Numbered from the stretch's first letter, positions 28,683-38,612 are shown. The stretch is 64,000 nucleotides of DNA from Aliarcobacter sp. (GCA_028689025.1 JAQTXA010000005.1:100955-164954); one strand, 5' to 3'. Notes: generated by a model not told the origin, from the letters alone. Made by a program: numbers and translations.

Positions 28683-28910
28683 ATGCAAAGCAAAACTGAG
28701 AGCTTGATTGAAAGCTTACTAAACACCGCAACTGGCTTTTTACTTTCACTGGTACTTGTCAATGTCGTATTGCCTCTTTATGGCTTCCCCGTTAAGCCTG
28801 GTCAATCTTTGGAGATAGTCACTATCTTTACGGTCGCATCTGTCGGTCGCTCTTATCTTTGGAGGAGATTTTTCAATAAAAAGGCTAAACGAATGGAGGC
28901 TAAAAAGTGA
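28683..28910 (+). CDS. Small membrane protein (DUF7220-like)
   Basis: 75 aa; 'ESLIESLLNTATGFLLSLVLVNVVLPLYGFP'. Confidence 0.55.
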   Translation: MQSKTESLIESLLNTATGFLLSLVLVNVVLPLYGFPVKPGQSLEIVTIFTVASVGRSYLWRRFFNKKAKRMEAKK

Positions 28911-29818
28911 ATAATGTTTTTGAATATCTGCAAACGCTCAAGCTGCAAGACACTCATTTTAATGCAGAGGTTGAGTTTTTAATCCCCGACTTTTTGCCAA
29001 AAAAGCTCATAACAATGTATTACGCAGACGGAGGCAACGGCAAGAGCTGGCTTGCTCAAGCGATTACAAATCATTTGCTTGATGAAAAAAAGGTCGCAAT
29101 GTTGACTTATATCGACTTCGACAATCCGGTGAGCATCTTGAAAGACCGGAATATTTATGATCTACTCATCAAGAAGCATAAGAACCTAAACTATATCCAA
29201 CGCTCAACACTCAACATGCCGCCGTTTGACTTGCTCTTAAAGCTTGAAGAGCATGCCTACAATGGAGCTTATGAAGATTGTGTTTTTATGATTGACAGTT
29301 TGCGAAATGTGGTTGACATCATGCACGACGGCAAGGTGATGAGAGTGATGGATGCCCTGATGAATATCAGGGAAGCCGGAGCAACAATCGTACTCTTGCA
29401 CCATAGCAACAAAGACGGTCGAAACTATCAAGGCTCAAACAACATCAGAAACTCTATCGACTGCATGTATAGACTCGATAAGAGACCGAGTCAAGAGAAT
29501 GAGATTAATTTTTTGCTTGAAGTGCAAAAAGAGCGTGCCGGTATCAAAGACCGTGCGTTTTGTGTCAAGACGAAAGAGCTGAGCCTGCAAGAGATGGATT
29601 TTGATATTGCTTGCATGAACGAGTATGAGCTTGAGTTTGTCGAGAAAGTTAAAAAGGCTTTGACGCTTTACAAAGAGGGCTTGAATAAAACCGAGCTGCT
29701 TGAGAATACTGGTCACAAAAAAGATGATAAGACGGCGAGAGACACGCTAGATAAGTTCACCGACAAGTTTTGGAAGTCCAAAAAAGCGGGTAACAAATAT
29801 GTTTATAGTTTGGGTTGA
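28907..29818 (+). CDS. RepA/AAA_25-like RecA-fold ATPase
   Basis: Walker A 'YYADGGNGKSWLA', 'VFMIDSL', 'ATIVLLHHSNKDGRNYQGSNNIRNSID'. Confidence 0.75.
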   Translation: MNNVFEYLQTLKLQDTHFNAEVEFLIPDFLPKKLITMYYADGGNGKSWLAQAITNHLLDEKKVAMLTYIDFDNPVSILKDRNIYDLLIKKHKNLNYIQRSTLNMPPFDLLLKLEEHAYNGAYEDCVFMIDSLRNVVDIMHDGKVMRVMDALMNIREAGATIVLLHHSNKDGRNYQGSNNIRNSIDCMYRLDKRPSQENEINFLLEVQKERAGIKDRAFCVKTKELSLQEMDFDIACMNEYELEFVEKVKKALTLYKEGLNKTELLENTGHKKDDKTARDTLDKFTDKFWKSKKAGNKYVYSLG

Positions 29819-29863
29819 TACAACCTTTACAACTTCTACAACTTGCAAGTTGTAAAGGTTGTA
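29819..29863. repeat. 17-bp perfect inverted repeat built from TACAACYT units
   Basis: TACAACCTTTACAACTT-CTACAACTTGC-AAGTTGTAAAGGTTGTA. Confidence 0.85.
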
Positions 29864-29904
29864 GATGTTGTATGCCCCTGAGCTACAACTTGGAAGGATA
29901 AGAG

Positions 29905-30375
29905 ATGACAGCAAAACAAAAAGAGCTTAAAAAGCACCTTATCAAGGTGTGTCATACGCTCAAAAGCAGTAAGTTCCCCGATGATGATATACGCAAAGAT
30001 TATCTCTTCGTGACCTACGGCAAAACATCAATGAGTGAGCTGAGTATTGACCAGCTCAAAGAGTTTGCAATTTTCCTCGGTTATGGAAGAGCTGCTAAAG
30101 AGAAAAAGCCTTTTATCAAAGATAAGAGCGAGAAGACAGTGCAAAACGCAACCCAAAGTCAGATTGATACTATCGAGGGCGTTTGGTTTAGGATTGCTAG
30201 AGAGCCGAGCGATTTTGCGCTGAGAAACTACATCCACCGAATAACTGGCATGAGACCGCTTTATTTGCGCTTTTTAAGTCGCACGGATGCTCAAAAAGTC
30301 ATAACTGGTCTTTTGAAAATGCAAGAGGATTGGAACGAAAAGAGAAATGATGTAGATTTTAAAAGTGGAGAGTGA
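29905..30375 (+). CDS. Mu gp16/GemA-like regulatory protein
   Basis: 156 aa; 'RNYIHRITGMRPLYLRFLSRTDAQKVITGLLKM'. Confidence 0.78.
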   Translation: MTAKQKELKKHLIKVCHTLKSSKFPDDDIRKDYLFVTYGKTSMSELSIDQLKEFAIFLGYGRAAKEKKPFIKDKSEKTVQNATQSQIDTIEGVWFRIAREPSDFALRNYIHRITGMRPLYLRFLSRTDAQKVITGLLKMQEDWNEKRNDVDFKSGE

Positions 30376-30439
30376 GACCTGCCAATCCCGCTCCCCAAAG
30401 TAATAGAACTGCCAATTATATCACAGGAGGAGTTAAGGA

Positions 30440-30718
30440 ATGGTTACAACCGTGGAGCTATTTGAAGAGTTTTTTAATAAAATCAAAGAGTGCGACTCTA
30501 TAACCGACATTTACAAAGAGTTTGGTGGCAGTTCTATTTATGTGCCTTCTTATAAGTCCGTATGCAGAAACGAAGAGATATTGAACGAATACGAAGCCAT
30601 GAGCAAAGACGGAAGGTCGGGCTCAGGTATCATCCGAAAGCTTGCCTCAAAATATGACTTGTCTGTCTCTCAAATATACGCTATTACAAAAGACATCAGA
30701 GAGCCTTCACTTTTTTAA
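30440..30718 (+). CDS. Mor-family transcription activator
   Basis: 92 aa; 'FGGSSIYVPS...GSGIIRKLASKYDLSVSQIYAITKDIRE'. Confidence 0.8.
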   Translation: MVTTVELFEEFFNKIKECDSITDIYKEFGGSSIYVPSYKSVCRNEEILNEYEAMSKDGRSGSGIIRKLASKYDLSVSQIYAITKDIREPSLF

Positions 30719-31384
30719 TAGGCTCTGAGCGTCCGCTTTTGCTTTTTCAGTCTTTACGCTTTGCTGGGCTGATAACTCACTTAACTTCTTATCATACGAT
30801 TTTCCTGCGTTATAATTCCAACCATCATCCGCAAATCCTACCTTAGCCACATCCGGCGTTACTCCAAACTTTTTGGCTTTGCTCTCTGTTATGGCATACG
30901 CCTGACAGCGACAGTTGAACCCGTTTGGAGGATAAAAACTATCCCAAAACTTATCATCTATCGGCAAAACCTTACCGTGCATCATTGCGTGTGATGGACG
31001 AGTGTGATTGTCTAAAATCGCAGAGTACCTCAAATAAGGAAAGTCCTCTTTCGTCTCTTGCATTTGCTTCCATGATCCGATTGATTTTGCTTGGTGCATA
31101 TTGGTCTGATAAACTGTCTTGACCCTAAAATCGCTCCAGCCCTTTTGCTTCCAAAGCTCCTTTGTCTGCTTTTTCCATTCCGCAAACCCCTGACCCTCTT
31201 CCAATGCCTTTTTGATAGAACCAAACACAAACTCAAGCTCTGAGCTCTTGGTGAGTTCGCTGACTGTAAAAGCGAAGACCTTTGCGTCTTGCTCAAGAGC
31301 TGCAAACTCTTCGGGTGACAAGAGCAGCTTTTTTACAAAGTATTCAATCGCCTCATCGGGAGTGATTTTGCCAAAGTTAATCAT
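30707..31384 (-). CDS. Mu gpF-like head morphogenesis protein
   Basis: 225 aa; 'SAILDNHTRPSHAMMHGKVLPIDDKFWDSFYPPNGFNCRC'. Confidence 0.92.
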   Translation of the reverse strand: MINFGKITPDEAIEYFVKKLLLSPEEFAALEQDAKVFAFTVSELTKSSELEFVFGSIKKALEEGQGFAEWKKQTKELWKQKGWSDFRVKTVYQTNMHQAKSIGSWKQMQETKEDFPYLRYSAILDNHTRPSHAMMHGKVLPIDDKFWDSFYPPNGFNCRCQAYAITESKAKKFGVTPDVAKVGFADDGWNYNAGKSYDKKLSELSAQQSVKTEKAKADAQSLLKK

Positions 31385-32762
31385 CTTTGCTCATCCCATA
31401 AAGCTCAGAGATAAGGATTGCTTGCTCTATGGTCTTTTGATCCACATTCTCAAGTGAGTCCAGCGCATCAAGCAAATCCTCAAAGCTCTCCGACTTATCA
31501 AGCAGCTCGATAAAGTTTGATTTGCTCAAGCTTGCATTTTCGAGAAACGATGAGACGAGTTCGTCAAATAGTATGGCTCTTGCCGCTGCTTTCTGCTCGT
31601 CTGTATCTGTTTTATTCGCTATTAAATGGGCTTTAAACGGTGTTTTATTTGCCGTTACCGTTTCTTGTTGCTGCATCTCTTCGACCGTGATATTGTAGGT
31701 CGCTTCGATGTATTCTTTTGTTGGTCGGTATCCCATGTCGTAGATTGTTTTGTCTCTCGTTGCGAGCTCGGTGCGTGGATCATCCTCATCTTTGAGCATC
31801 ACATACATTTCGTCAGTGATACCGTTGACCTCTTTGAAATAGCCTATTGCACGATTTAAGACATGCTCAAGTATCTTTCGGTCTGCATTTGCCAAATCCT
31901 CTCTGATTTCGTTGTGAACCTGAGTTGCTGCCAAAGAGCCTGAGCTGACATTGCCGGTTAGATTGCCTCCAAGTATCGCACGATTGATTTGAGAGTCGCA
32001 GTAATCAATGAGCTTGTCAAAGTCGCCTTTGTTGGAGCTTGGATGGATGAGCTCTATTTTCTCATCAGGGTCAATAACTGCCGTGTCCCCGCTGAGCATT
32101 GCGTTAATCTCATTTGCCAACTCATCTGCATCAGAGTCGGTCTTACCAATCGCCCACGGGCTTCCAAACTTCTCAAGGAACCTAACCCAAAACTCCATTG
32201 AAGCATTTTTGAGTTTAACTGGAAAATAAATCTTTGCAATCGTTCCATCACCATAGGGCTTATTAAACCGTTTGCGGTATGTAGCGGTGATTATTTTGTA
32301 TTCAGGTATATCATAGAGCGTGCCTTGGTTTCTCCACTTCAAAACGCCCTCGCTGTCATATACAAAGGTGCGATAATCTCTTTGGATGAGTTCCGGCAAG
32401 TAAAGTCCGTCTTTGAGTTTCCAGTTGATTTCAAAAACATTGAAGCCGTACATGTAAGTGTCGAGAATTTGAGAGATGACATCCGGGGTGAATGCCTCCT
32501 CAAGAGCTGCAATGTGCTTGTCGTTTTTGCTGACAATCTGAAGCTCTTTTTTTTCGGTGACGCTCTTTCGGCTTTCGTCTGCTTGAGAGACACTCAAATC
32601 CCTGATAATTTTATCCATCTGCTCATCGCTCAGCCCTCCGATTATAGACGAAGTGTCAATCGAAAAAAGCTGCTCAACAAGACTATTATTTGAACTTACA
32701 AGTCTGCTTTTTTTGTTTGCATCGACTTTATTTGAGAAAAATCCCTTAAACATCTTAATCAT
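31377..32762 (-). CDS. Mu gp29-like portal (DUF935)
   Basis: 461 aa; 'DEQMDKIIRDLSVSQADESRKSVTEKKELQI', 'RFLEKFGSPWAIGK'. Confidence 0.92.
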   Translation of the reverse strand: MIKMFKGFFSNKVDANKKSRLVSSNNSLVEQLFSIDTSSIIGGLSDEQMDKIIRDLSVSQADESRKSVTEKKELQIVSKNDKHIAALEEAFTPDVISQILDTYMYGFNVFEINWKLKDGLYLPELIQRDYRTFVYDSEGVLKWRNQGTLYDIPEYKIITATYRKRFNKPYGDGTIAKIYFPVKLKNASMEFWVRFLEKFGSPWAIGKTDSDADELANEINAMLSGDTAVIDPDEKIELIHPSSNKGDFDKLIDYCDSQINRAILGGNLTGNVSSGSLAATQVHNEIREDLANADRKILEHVLNRAIGYFKEVNGITDEMYVMLKDEDDPRTELATRDKTIYDMGYRPTKEYIEATYNITVEEMQQQETVTANKTPFKAHLIANKTDTDEQKAAARAILFDELVSSFLENASLSKSNFIELLDKSESFEDLLDALDSLENVDQKTIEQAILISELYGMSKDD

Positions 32763-34446
32763 CCATCACTCCTGGTCGTTTTCTAATTATGCGGTTTGTC
32801 CGTTTTTTCTTTTTATTCTTGCTCTTTTCGAGCTTGCTGAGCTTATAGGCTCCATGTAAACTATCGGGTGCGTCATCGTGCTCTCCTTCAGGAAACTCCT
32901 CAAGCTGCTCAATGAGAAGCGTGTGGCTCTTATGGAACATAATCTCTCCGTTTTCAATCGGAAGCTCAAGCTCTTCAATCCTCGCCTCTTTGTTTTGATA
33001 GTTATCCATCCCTCTGAGCGGTAAGTGTACTCCGGCATCAAATGCCGCCTCAAGCATCCAGCCCTTGAGGAAAAATTGACCGCCGTTTGTCTCAACGCCG
33101 ATAATCTTGCAGCGGTAGAGCTGCTGAAGCTTGATGACGGTGTTGATGATTTCTCTTGCTGGCATAACTTTGACTTTGCTCTCAAGAACATAGCCTTTGC
33201 GTTCACTGTCTTTTATTCCAAGGACAGTGATTGCCGTGTAGTCGCTTTTCTTTTTCTCTCCAGCTGGGTCAACCCACATAACATGGCGGTCGCATTTTGG
33301 AGCAGTGAGGTAAAAGTGCATATTCTCTTTTTTGAACTTTTGAGCCTCACTGAGAGGATTATTCATCTGCTCTTTGTTGAAAGCTTTGGGGTTTTCTGCT
33401 CTGATTTGCATGAGTTTATTGATCGGGAGAGCTTCTTTCCAAAGAACCTCTGCACCCTCGTCCATTTCGGTTTTATGCTTGAGATAGAAAGCCTCTGCCT
33501 CATGCGTCCCCATGTTTTTGTAAAGAAAGCCATATCTATCCCATAAGTCCATGCGCTTTGGAAAAGTGATAACGGACTGAAACTTTTTAGGGTTCCAAAA
33601 CTGGAGCTTGAGCTTTCGTGCGAGTACGCTGTCTCGGTGTAGAATGGTTCCGATGTAAAGAATATCCATCGACCTATCGGCTGAGCCTAAGTTCAAGACT
33701 GCTTCGTCTAGCCACTCTTCAAGCTTATCTCTTTGCGGTTTGCTTCTTACATTCGTGTCGTTCTCAAGGTCGTCAAGGATTGTGAGGTCGGGTCGATATA
33801 CGCCGAACTTTACACCCCTTAGTCTTTTGCCGCTACCAAACGCTTTGAACTTAACACCGTTGCGAGTGACAAACTCTCCAACTTTCCAGCTGGTACCGAC
33901 ACCGCAGACATCAGGAAAGTCAGCTTTGAGGTTTTCATTGTCCTCAAGCTCGACCTTGATTGCCTCAAGGTTTCCCTCGACCAGTTCGACTGCGTCTGAT
34001 ATTTCGACAATAAAGCGTTTCTTTTTGTATGTCGCACACCATAGTGGGAAGAGCTGCGAAACATAAGTAGTCTTTGCATGTCCCCTTGGTGCAGCTATGG
34101 CGTTCTTGGTTCCCTCAAGCGTTGTCGTAATCTCGACAAACTTTTCCTCAAGGTATTCGTGAAGAGCATTTTTGCCAGGTATGCTGAAATAATGTGGGAA
34201 GTATGTTCTTGACCAAAACTCAAAGTCATGCTCACCTCTTGCAACACGCTCGTCTCTCGTTTTCGGGTCAAGGGTGGCGTTGCATAGGATTTGAGCTCTC
34301 AGCTCCTCTTTGAGGTCATCCAACCAATCAACAAAATCTTTGCGTGTTAGCTTTCGGATAGTCTTCTCATCCTTGCCATCAAGCTCATAGCTGAGTCGTG
34401 TCTCCTCTAAGAACGAGTCCAGCTCTTCTTTACTAAACAACATCAA
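32755..34446 (-). CDS. Mu gp28-like terminase large subunit
   Basis: 563 aa; 'AIAAPRGHAKTTYVSQLFPLW', 'MWVDPAGEKKKSDYTAITVLG'. Confidence 0.9.
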   Translation of the reverse strand: MMLFSKEELDSFLEETRLSYELDGKDEKTIRKLTRKDFVDWLDDLKEELRAQILCNATLDPKTRDERVARGEHDFEFWSRTYFPHYFSIPGKNALHEYLEEKFVEITTTLEGTKNAIAAPRGHAKTTYVSQLFPLWCATYKKKRFIVEISDAVELVEGNLEAIKVELEDNENLKADFPDVCGVGTSWKVGEFVTRNGVKFKAFGSGKRLRGVKFGVYRPDLTILDDLENDTNVRSKPQRDKLEEWLDEAVLNLGSADRSMDILYIGTILHRDSVLARKLKLQFWNPKKFQSVITFPKRMDLWDRYGFLYKNMGTHEAEAFYLKHKTEMDEGAEVLWKEALPINKLMQIRAENPKAFNKEQMNNPLSEAQKFKKENMHFYLTAPKCDRHVMWVDPAGEKKKSDYTAITVLGIKDSERKGYVLESKVKVMPAREIINTVIKLQQLYRCKIIGVETNGGQFFLKGWMLEAAFDAGVHLPLRGMDNYQNKEARIEELELPIENGEIMFHKSHTLLIEQLEEFPEGEHDDAPDSLHGAYKLSKLEKSKNKKKKRTNRIIRKRPGVMDD

Positions 34447-34921
34447 TCGTTCCTAAGCTGTCGGTAAATTCTTTGCTGCCAAGCATGTCAACCATCTTCT
34501 CAATGCACTTTTTGTCGCCGGTATTTTTAAACTCTCCGACGATCAGCTGCACAACTCTTTTTGCGATTGCGAGTTTATAGCTCTCAGGGTCTTCAAAACT
34601 TGCCACTTTTTTCATTTTGGCAAATGAGTCTCCGAGCTGAGAGAGTGCTGATGCTTTCTCGTTTGCTTTTAGACTGGACTCATTTATCTCTTTGACTGCG
34701 AGATACATTTGCTCGATGAAGTTTTGATAAATCACAACTTTGTCATCGCCACGCTTATTCAGATAACCGGCAGCTCTGAGCTCATCCCAATCACCGTCTT
34801 GGCTTTTGTAGTTTTTGATAGTCTTTGCATTCTTTGACAATATCTGAGCGATTTTGTCGATGTCAAAGCCTTTTAAGTAAAGCTCTTTTGCGAGCTCTTT
34901 TGTATTAGTTGTTGGTGCCAA
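34433..34921 (-). CDS. Mu gp27-like small terminase subunit (DUF1804-like)
   Basis: 162 aa; 'AKELYLKGFDIDKIAQILSKNAKTIKNYKSQDGDWDELR'. Confidence 0.8.
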   Translation of the reverse strand: MAPTTNTKELAKELYLKGFDIDKIAQILSKNAKTIKNYKSQDGDWDELRAAGYLNKRGDDKVVIYQNFIEQMYLAVKEINESSLKANEKASALSQLGDSFAKMKKVASFEDPESYKLAIAKRVVQLIVGEFKNTGDKKCIEKMVDMLGSKEFTDSLGTIDVV

Positions 34922-35336
34922 AATGTTTCCTTAGTTGATTTGTTAGAATTTCGGTGATTTCATCATAGTCGTCTTTGTTGATGCCTAAAAACGCTCTTGC
35001 TGGCATCTTCTTTGTGCCGAACTGATGGAAGACTCCGTAATTGACTGATGCACCTATCTTGACAAATCCTTTACCCGTGATATATGTCACCCTTTTTAGC
35101 TGACCGCTGTTATGCAGTATTTTTCTGCCTTGAGTCTTCTTTGTCTCTACCTTTCGACGCTTCCATTTGTTGCCGTCGGGGTCAACCTCATTCTCAAACC
35201 GTTCTATCGTTTGACCGACAACTGCTTGACCTATACTCTTGAGAGCTCTTGTAAGTGGAGCATCGCCAAAGCGTCCGAGCATTTCAAGACTGGCATTGAG
35301 TTCATCGAGTCCGCTTACTTTTACTTCGAGCGTCAT
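34905..35336 (-). CDS. Phage virion morphogenesis protein (gpG-like)
   Basis: 143 aa; 'VNYGVFHQFGTKKMPARAFLGIN'. Confidence 0.88.
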   Translation of the reverse strand: MTLEVKVSGLDELNASLEMLGRFGDAPLTRALKSIGQAVVGQTIERFENEVDPDGNKWKRRKVETKKTQGRKILHNSGQLKRVTYITGKGFVKIGASVNYGVFHQFGTKKMPARAFLGINKDDYDEITEILTNQLRKHFGTNN

Positions 35337-35347
35337 TTAAACACCTT

Positions 35348-35743
35348 TTAAAGACCAGTTAAATCCAAACGCTGGCTATTGTGGACAAAGCTGCGTTTCT
35401 TTTGCACCGGACTCTTTGCACCGCTTGTTGTTACCTCTGTCGGTATTTTCTTTGCCGCCATTTTAAGAAGGAGCGACTCGCACTTCTCTTGAACCTCTTT
35501 GACTGCCTCTTTCGGAAAGCCGTTGCGCTTTTTTAGCTCAATTACTGTCAGGTCAACGGCGATGTCTTTGAGTAGAGGCGACGGGTTTGAAGGTATAGTG
35601 ATAAAAGAGCTAATAAAAGAGATAGTGTCTTGCATACAGTCGTCAATGATGTTTTGGTCAATATCGCCAGTCGCATTAACATCGCTAAGCTGTAAAAGCT
35701 CTTTTTGAGATACCTCTTTTAGTAGGTCTTCGTTAGTTATCAT
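35348..35743 (-). CDS. Mu gp36-like protein (DUF1320)
   Basis: 131 aa; position and 'DCMQDTISFISSFITIP'. Confidence 0.65.
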   Translation of the reverse strand: MITNEDLLKEVSQKELLQLSDVNATGDIDQNIIDDCMQDTISFISSFITIPSNPSPLLKDIAVDLTVIELKKRNGFPKEAVKEVQEKCESLLLKMAAKKIPTEVTTSGAKSPVQKKRSFVHNSQRLDLTGL

Positions 35744-35838
35744 CTTAGTCCTTTGTGTAGTACCGTTTAAATGCCGTTTAAAATCGCCGTAAATCGTTTA
35801 AAATCTTTTTTTGGTATCTTTTACCGTCTTAGATAAGA

Positions 35839-35859
35839 AAAGGGCTTTTAAGCCCCTTT
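35839..35859 (-). terminator. Hairpin, possible terminator downstream of capsid gene
   Basis: AAAGGGCTTTTAAGCCCCTTT. Confidence 0.55.
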
Positions 35860-35868
35860 CTGTTCGTT

Positions 35869-36849
35869 TTATGCAGTTTGATACTTCAACTTGATTAAAG
35901 CACCCGGTCTGACACATACCGGAATAGGTCTTGTTTCACTCACGACAGAGTATCCACGACCTTTTGGCAGCTCTTCAGGCGTAGCTGTAAAGAATAGCAC
36001 TGGAGCTTTATTCAATGCTTGAGTGTGATTTGCTCGTCCGTAGAAGAGTTTGTAAACATCAGCACTGTCAGGCGTTACGATTGCTTCATTTTCGGCAATA
36101 AAGCTTTTTGTAGCACCGTTTGCATTTTTGTACTTCGCAGTGTAAGGGATGAACTTTTTGCCATGCACCTCAAGGATTCGTTTTTCGCCCTCACTGATCC
36201 ACTTAGCTTGACCTTGAGTAAATAGCTCTTCAGTTGTAGCTCTTGCAGCAACCCCGCTGATAAACGAACGACTTGCAAGGATTGTATAACCAACCTCGGT
36301 GCCAAGCTCTTCAACCAAAGCGTCATCGATTTCGTTTAGACTTTGGATAATCGGTTTTGCATTTGTGAATGTTTTTTGAGCAGCTCCGCTTGAGAACTCA
36401 AATAGCACATTGCCTTTTCCGTCCATTACTTTTCCAAAAAGCGCACCGACAGACATAAACTCGATAGTTGTCATAAAAGAGTCTTTATGCTCTTTGACGA
36501 GTTCTCCGATTTTTTGAGAGAGAGCTTGAGCTTGATCGTTCGCTCCTTCAAGTGCTTTGATTTCGTTCATATCGCTTGCACTGATAACAGACTCAAGCGG
36601 GAAACGAGGCAGCGTGACAGTCAGCATATAAGTATCGCCCTCATCATGGATCAAGTGTTCCGCATTTGGTGATACGCTCTCAAGAACGATACCGGCACCC
36701 TTTTTGATTGGAATGTTTACGCTTGTCCCCATAACGCCTTTTTGAGATTTTGCAAAGTATGTGTCAAATGCAAAACTCGGTGCAACTTTAATTTGGTTGA
36801 TGATTGCAATCATTGATTGCAGTGTGAAAAGTTTAAGAATATCTTTCAT
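35869..36849 (-). CDS. Major capsid protein E-like
   Basis: 326 aa; 'VAPSFAFDTYFAKSQKGVMGTSVNIPIKKGAGIVLESVSPNA', 'RPIPVCVRPGALIKLKYQTA'. Confidence 0.85.
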   Translation of the reverse strand: MKDILKLFTLQSMIAIINQIKVAPSFAFDTYFAKSQKGVMGTSVNIPIKKGAGIVLESVSPNAEHLIHDEGDTYMLTVTLPRFPLESVISASDMNEIKALEGANDQAQALSQKIGELVKEHKDSFMTTIEFMSVGALFGKVMDGKGNVLFEFSSGAAQKTFTNAKPIIQSLNEIDDALVEELGTEVGYTILASRSFISGVAARATTEELFTQGQAKWISEGEKRILEVHGKKFIPYTAKYKNANGATKSFIAENEAIVTPDSADVYKLFYGRANHTQALNKAPVLFFTATPEELPKGRGYSVVSETRPIPVCVRPGALIKLKYQTA

Positions 36850-36859
36850 AGTGCCTTCC

Positions 36860-37294
36860 TTATTTCAAGATGATTTTGTTGCCGAAAAGAGTTGCTCTTA
36901 GAGCCTCTTCAAAGCCGCTTAGATTGTGCTCAACCACAACACCGCTTACCAGTACATTTGCAGTGCTTGTCGTTTCGATGTAATCGCAAAGCACCCCGTT
37001 TGCGTTCCATGCGCCTTTGTCTTCCCATTTTACTGGGTCGCTTCCAGGTACTGCGGTGTTTGCGTCTGCAAGACTTTCCCAAATATGTCCGAGATGATAA
37101 ACCTCTTCAGCCGTATCGTATGAACCAGCTGCATAAGCAGGTGTTGTTTGAGTAGTGAAAGTTACTCCTCCATCGTTACTTGATAGAAGTGTTCCGATGT
37201 CAAGCGTTGCGTCTTCCGGTACTGTTACCGTTGCGTTTACACTTAAAGCCTTTGTGACAACCACATCGCTGTGTTTTAATCCCATTTTTTCCAT
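36860..37294 (-). CDS. Head decoration protein
   Basis: 144 aa between capsid and protease. Confidence 0.65.
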   Translation of the reverse strand: MEKMGLKHSDVVVTKALSVNATVTVPEDATLDIGTLLSSNDGGVTFTTQTTPAYAAGSYDTAEEVYHLGHIWESLADANTAVPGSDPVKWEDKGAWNANGVLCDYIETTSTANVLVSGVVVEHNLSGFEEALRATLFGNKIILK

Positions 37295-37305
37295 GAGGTC
37301 TCCTT

Positions 37306-38163
37306 TTATTTAGTATTGCCGGTTGCAAGTGCTACGACATCAATGCCATCACCTTGACCGCTTTTGTTTGCAAACATATTGCTTCCCGGTAAATCTTTTT
37401 GCTCTTTTTGAAATGACAAAAATTGCGTAAAGCCTTCAGGGTCTTGCTTGCAGTATTTAACTGCCCATGCTTTTTGATCTGCCGTGATTTTGTTTGCGGC
37501 GATTGCTGCTTCAACTTTGGTCTCTGCTAACTGCTCTTTGAGCTTTTCGTTTTCAGTTGCAAGGTCTGCATCTGTTCCGGTTTGGCTCGCAGCGTCTCCA
37601 TCTTTTTCATCAGGTTTTTTCTGATCTTCGGCGTTTGCTGGATTTTTATCTTTATCCATGTTTTTCTCCTTTTGGGTATTTTTGTTGGCGTGAACTTCTC
37701 CTAATTCATCGAGAAACGGCGTGTTTGTCAATGCTACGGAATGCAGTTTGATTCCAATATAGGCATTTGTTTTGTTGTCAAAACTATCAAAAACATAGAC
37801 TGGCGAGACATACTTGTACTCTCCGTTTTTGATGTACTCGGCGGCTTTTTCCGTCCAGGTGATTTTTGCGAGCAGTTTGTCACCTTCAATCATCAGCTCG
37901 CTAATCCATCCCGCAGCGGGTGCCTCAGTTCCGTATAGTGTTTGGTGTTCGTAATCGATGACGATTTCTGTCTTTTGTTTGTCGAAGTTCTCCTTTATGG
38001 TTTTTAGGTCTTCAGCCGTGATTTTAAACGAACCCGACGGATGACCGTGCCACTCCCCTACAACTCCTACAACTATTACAACTTCACTCTCTGAACCCGT
38101 ACTCTTTGGGCTTTCCTTGAGAGGGAAGATTGTATTTGAATACAAAGTATTTTTCATTCTCAC
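37306..38163 (-). CDS. Mu gpI-like prohead protease/scaffold
   Basis: 285 aa; 'EIVIDYEHQTLYGTEAPAAGWISEL', 'SPVYVFD'. Confidence 0.88.
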   Translation of the reverse strand: MRMKNTLYSNTIFPLKESPKSTGSESEVVIVVGVVGEWHGHPSGSFKITAEDLKTIKENFDKQKTEIVIDYEHQTLYGTEAPAAGWISELMIEGDKLLAKITWTEKAAEYIKNGEYKYVSPVYVFDSFDNKTNAYIGIKLHSVALTNTPFLDELGEVHANKNTQKEKNMDKDKNPANAEDQKKPDEKDGDAASQTGTDADLATENEKLKEQLAETKVEAAIAANKITADQKAWAVKYCKQDPEGFTQFLSFQKEQKDLPGSNMFANKSGQGDGIDVVALATGNTK

Positions 38164-38612
38164 TCCTCTTCTAAAATTTCAACTTCATCCTCAAATAACA
38201 CGGCAGAGAAGTTTCTGACATAAACAGTCAAATAACCTTGATTGGTTACCCCGTCAAAAATCTTCTTTGCAGCAATGAGTTTGATGCTTCCGCTATTGCT
38301 AAAACTTCTATCAATAAGGCTTTTGTCAACCTTTTCCATAAAATCTATGAGCTCATGTCTGCTTGCCTCCCTGTATTTTTCTGCCTTGCTCGCCGTTGAA
38401 CCGACAATATAAAGGTTCCATCGACACTCTTTTTTGTAAGTGTCAATGACCTCGTCACCGTCATAATCAATGAAAATGACCGGAGCGGATTTAATACAAC
38501 TCTCAAGACGCTCAGGGTCGTCGAACTCTCCGAGATAAGCTCTTACAGATTCGGGCGACTCAGTGAGCGTTTGTAGATGTTGTTTGAGCTCGTTTTCAAA
38601 TACTGCAACCAT
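38160..38612 (-). CDS. Mu gp37-like (DUF1834)
   Basis: 150 aa; 'FIDYDGDEVIDTYKKECRWNLYIVGS'. Confidence 0.7.
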   Translation of the reverse strand: MVAVFENELKQHLQTLTESPESVRAYLGEFDDPERLESCIKSAPVIFIDYDGDEVIDTYKKECRWNLYIVGSTASKAEKYREASRHELIDFMEKVDKSLIDRSFSNSGSIKLIAAKKIFDGVTNQGYLTVYVRNFSAVLFEDEVEILEEE

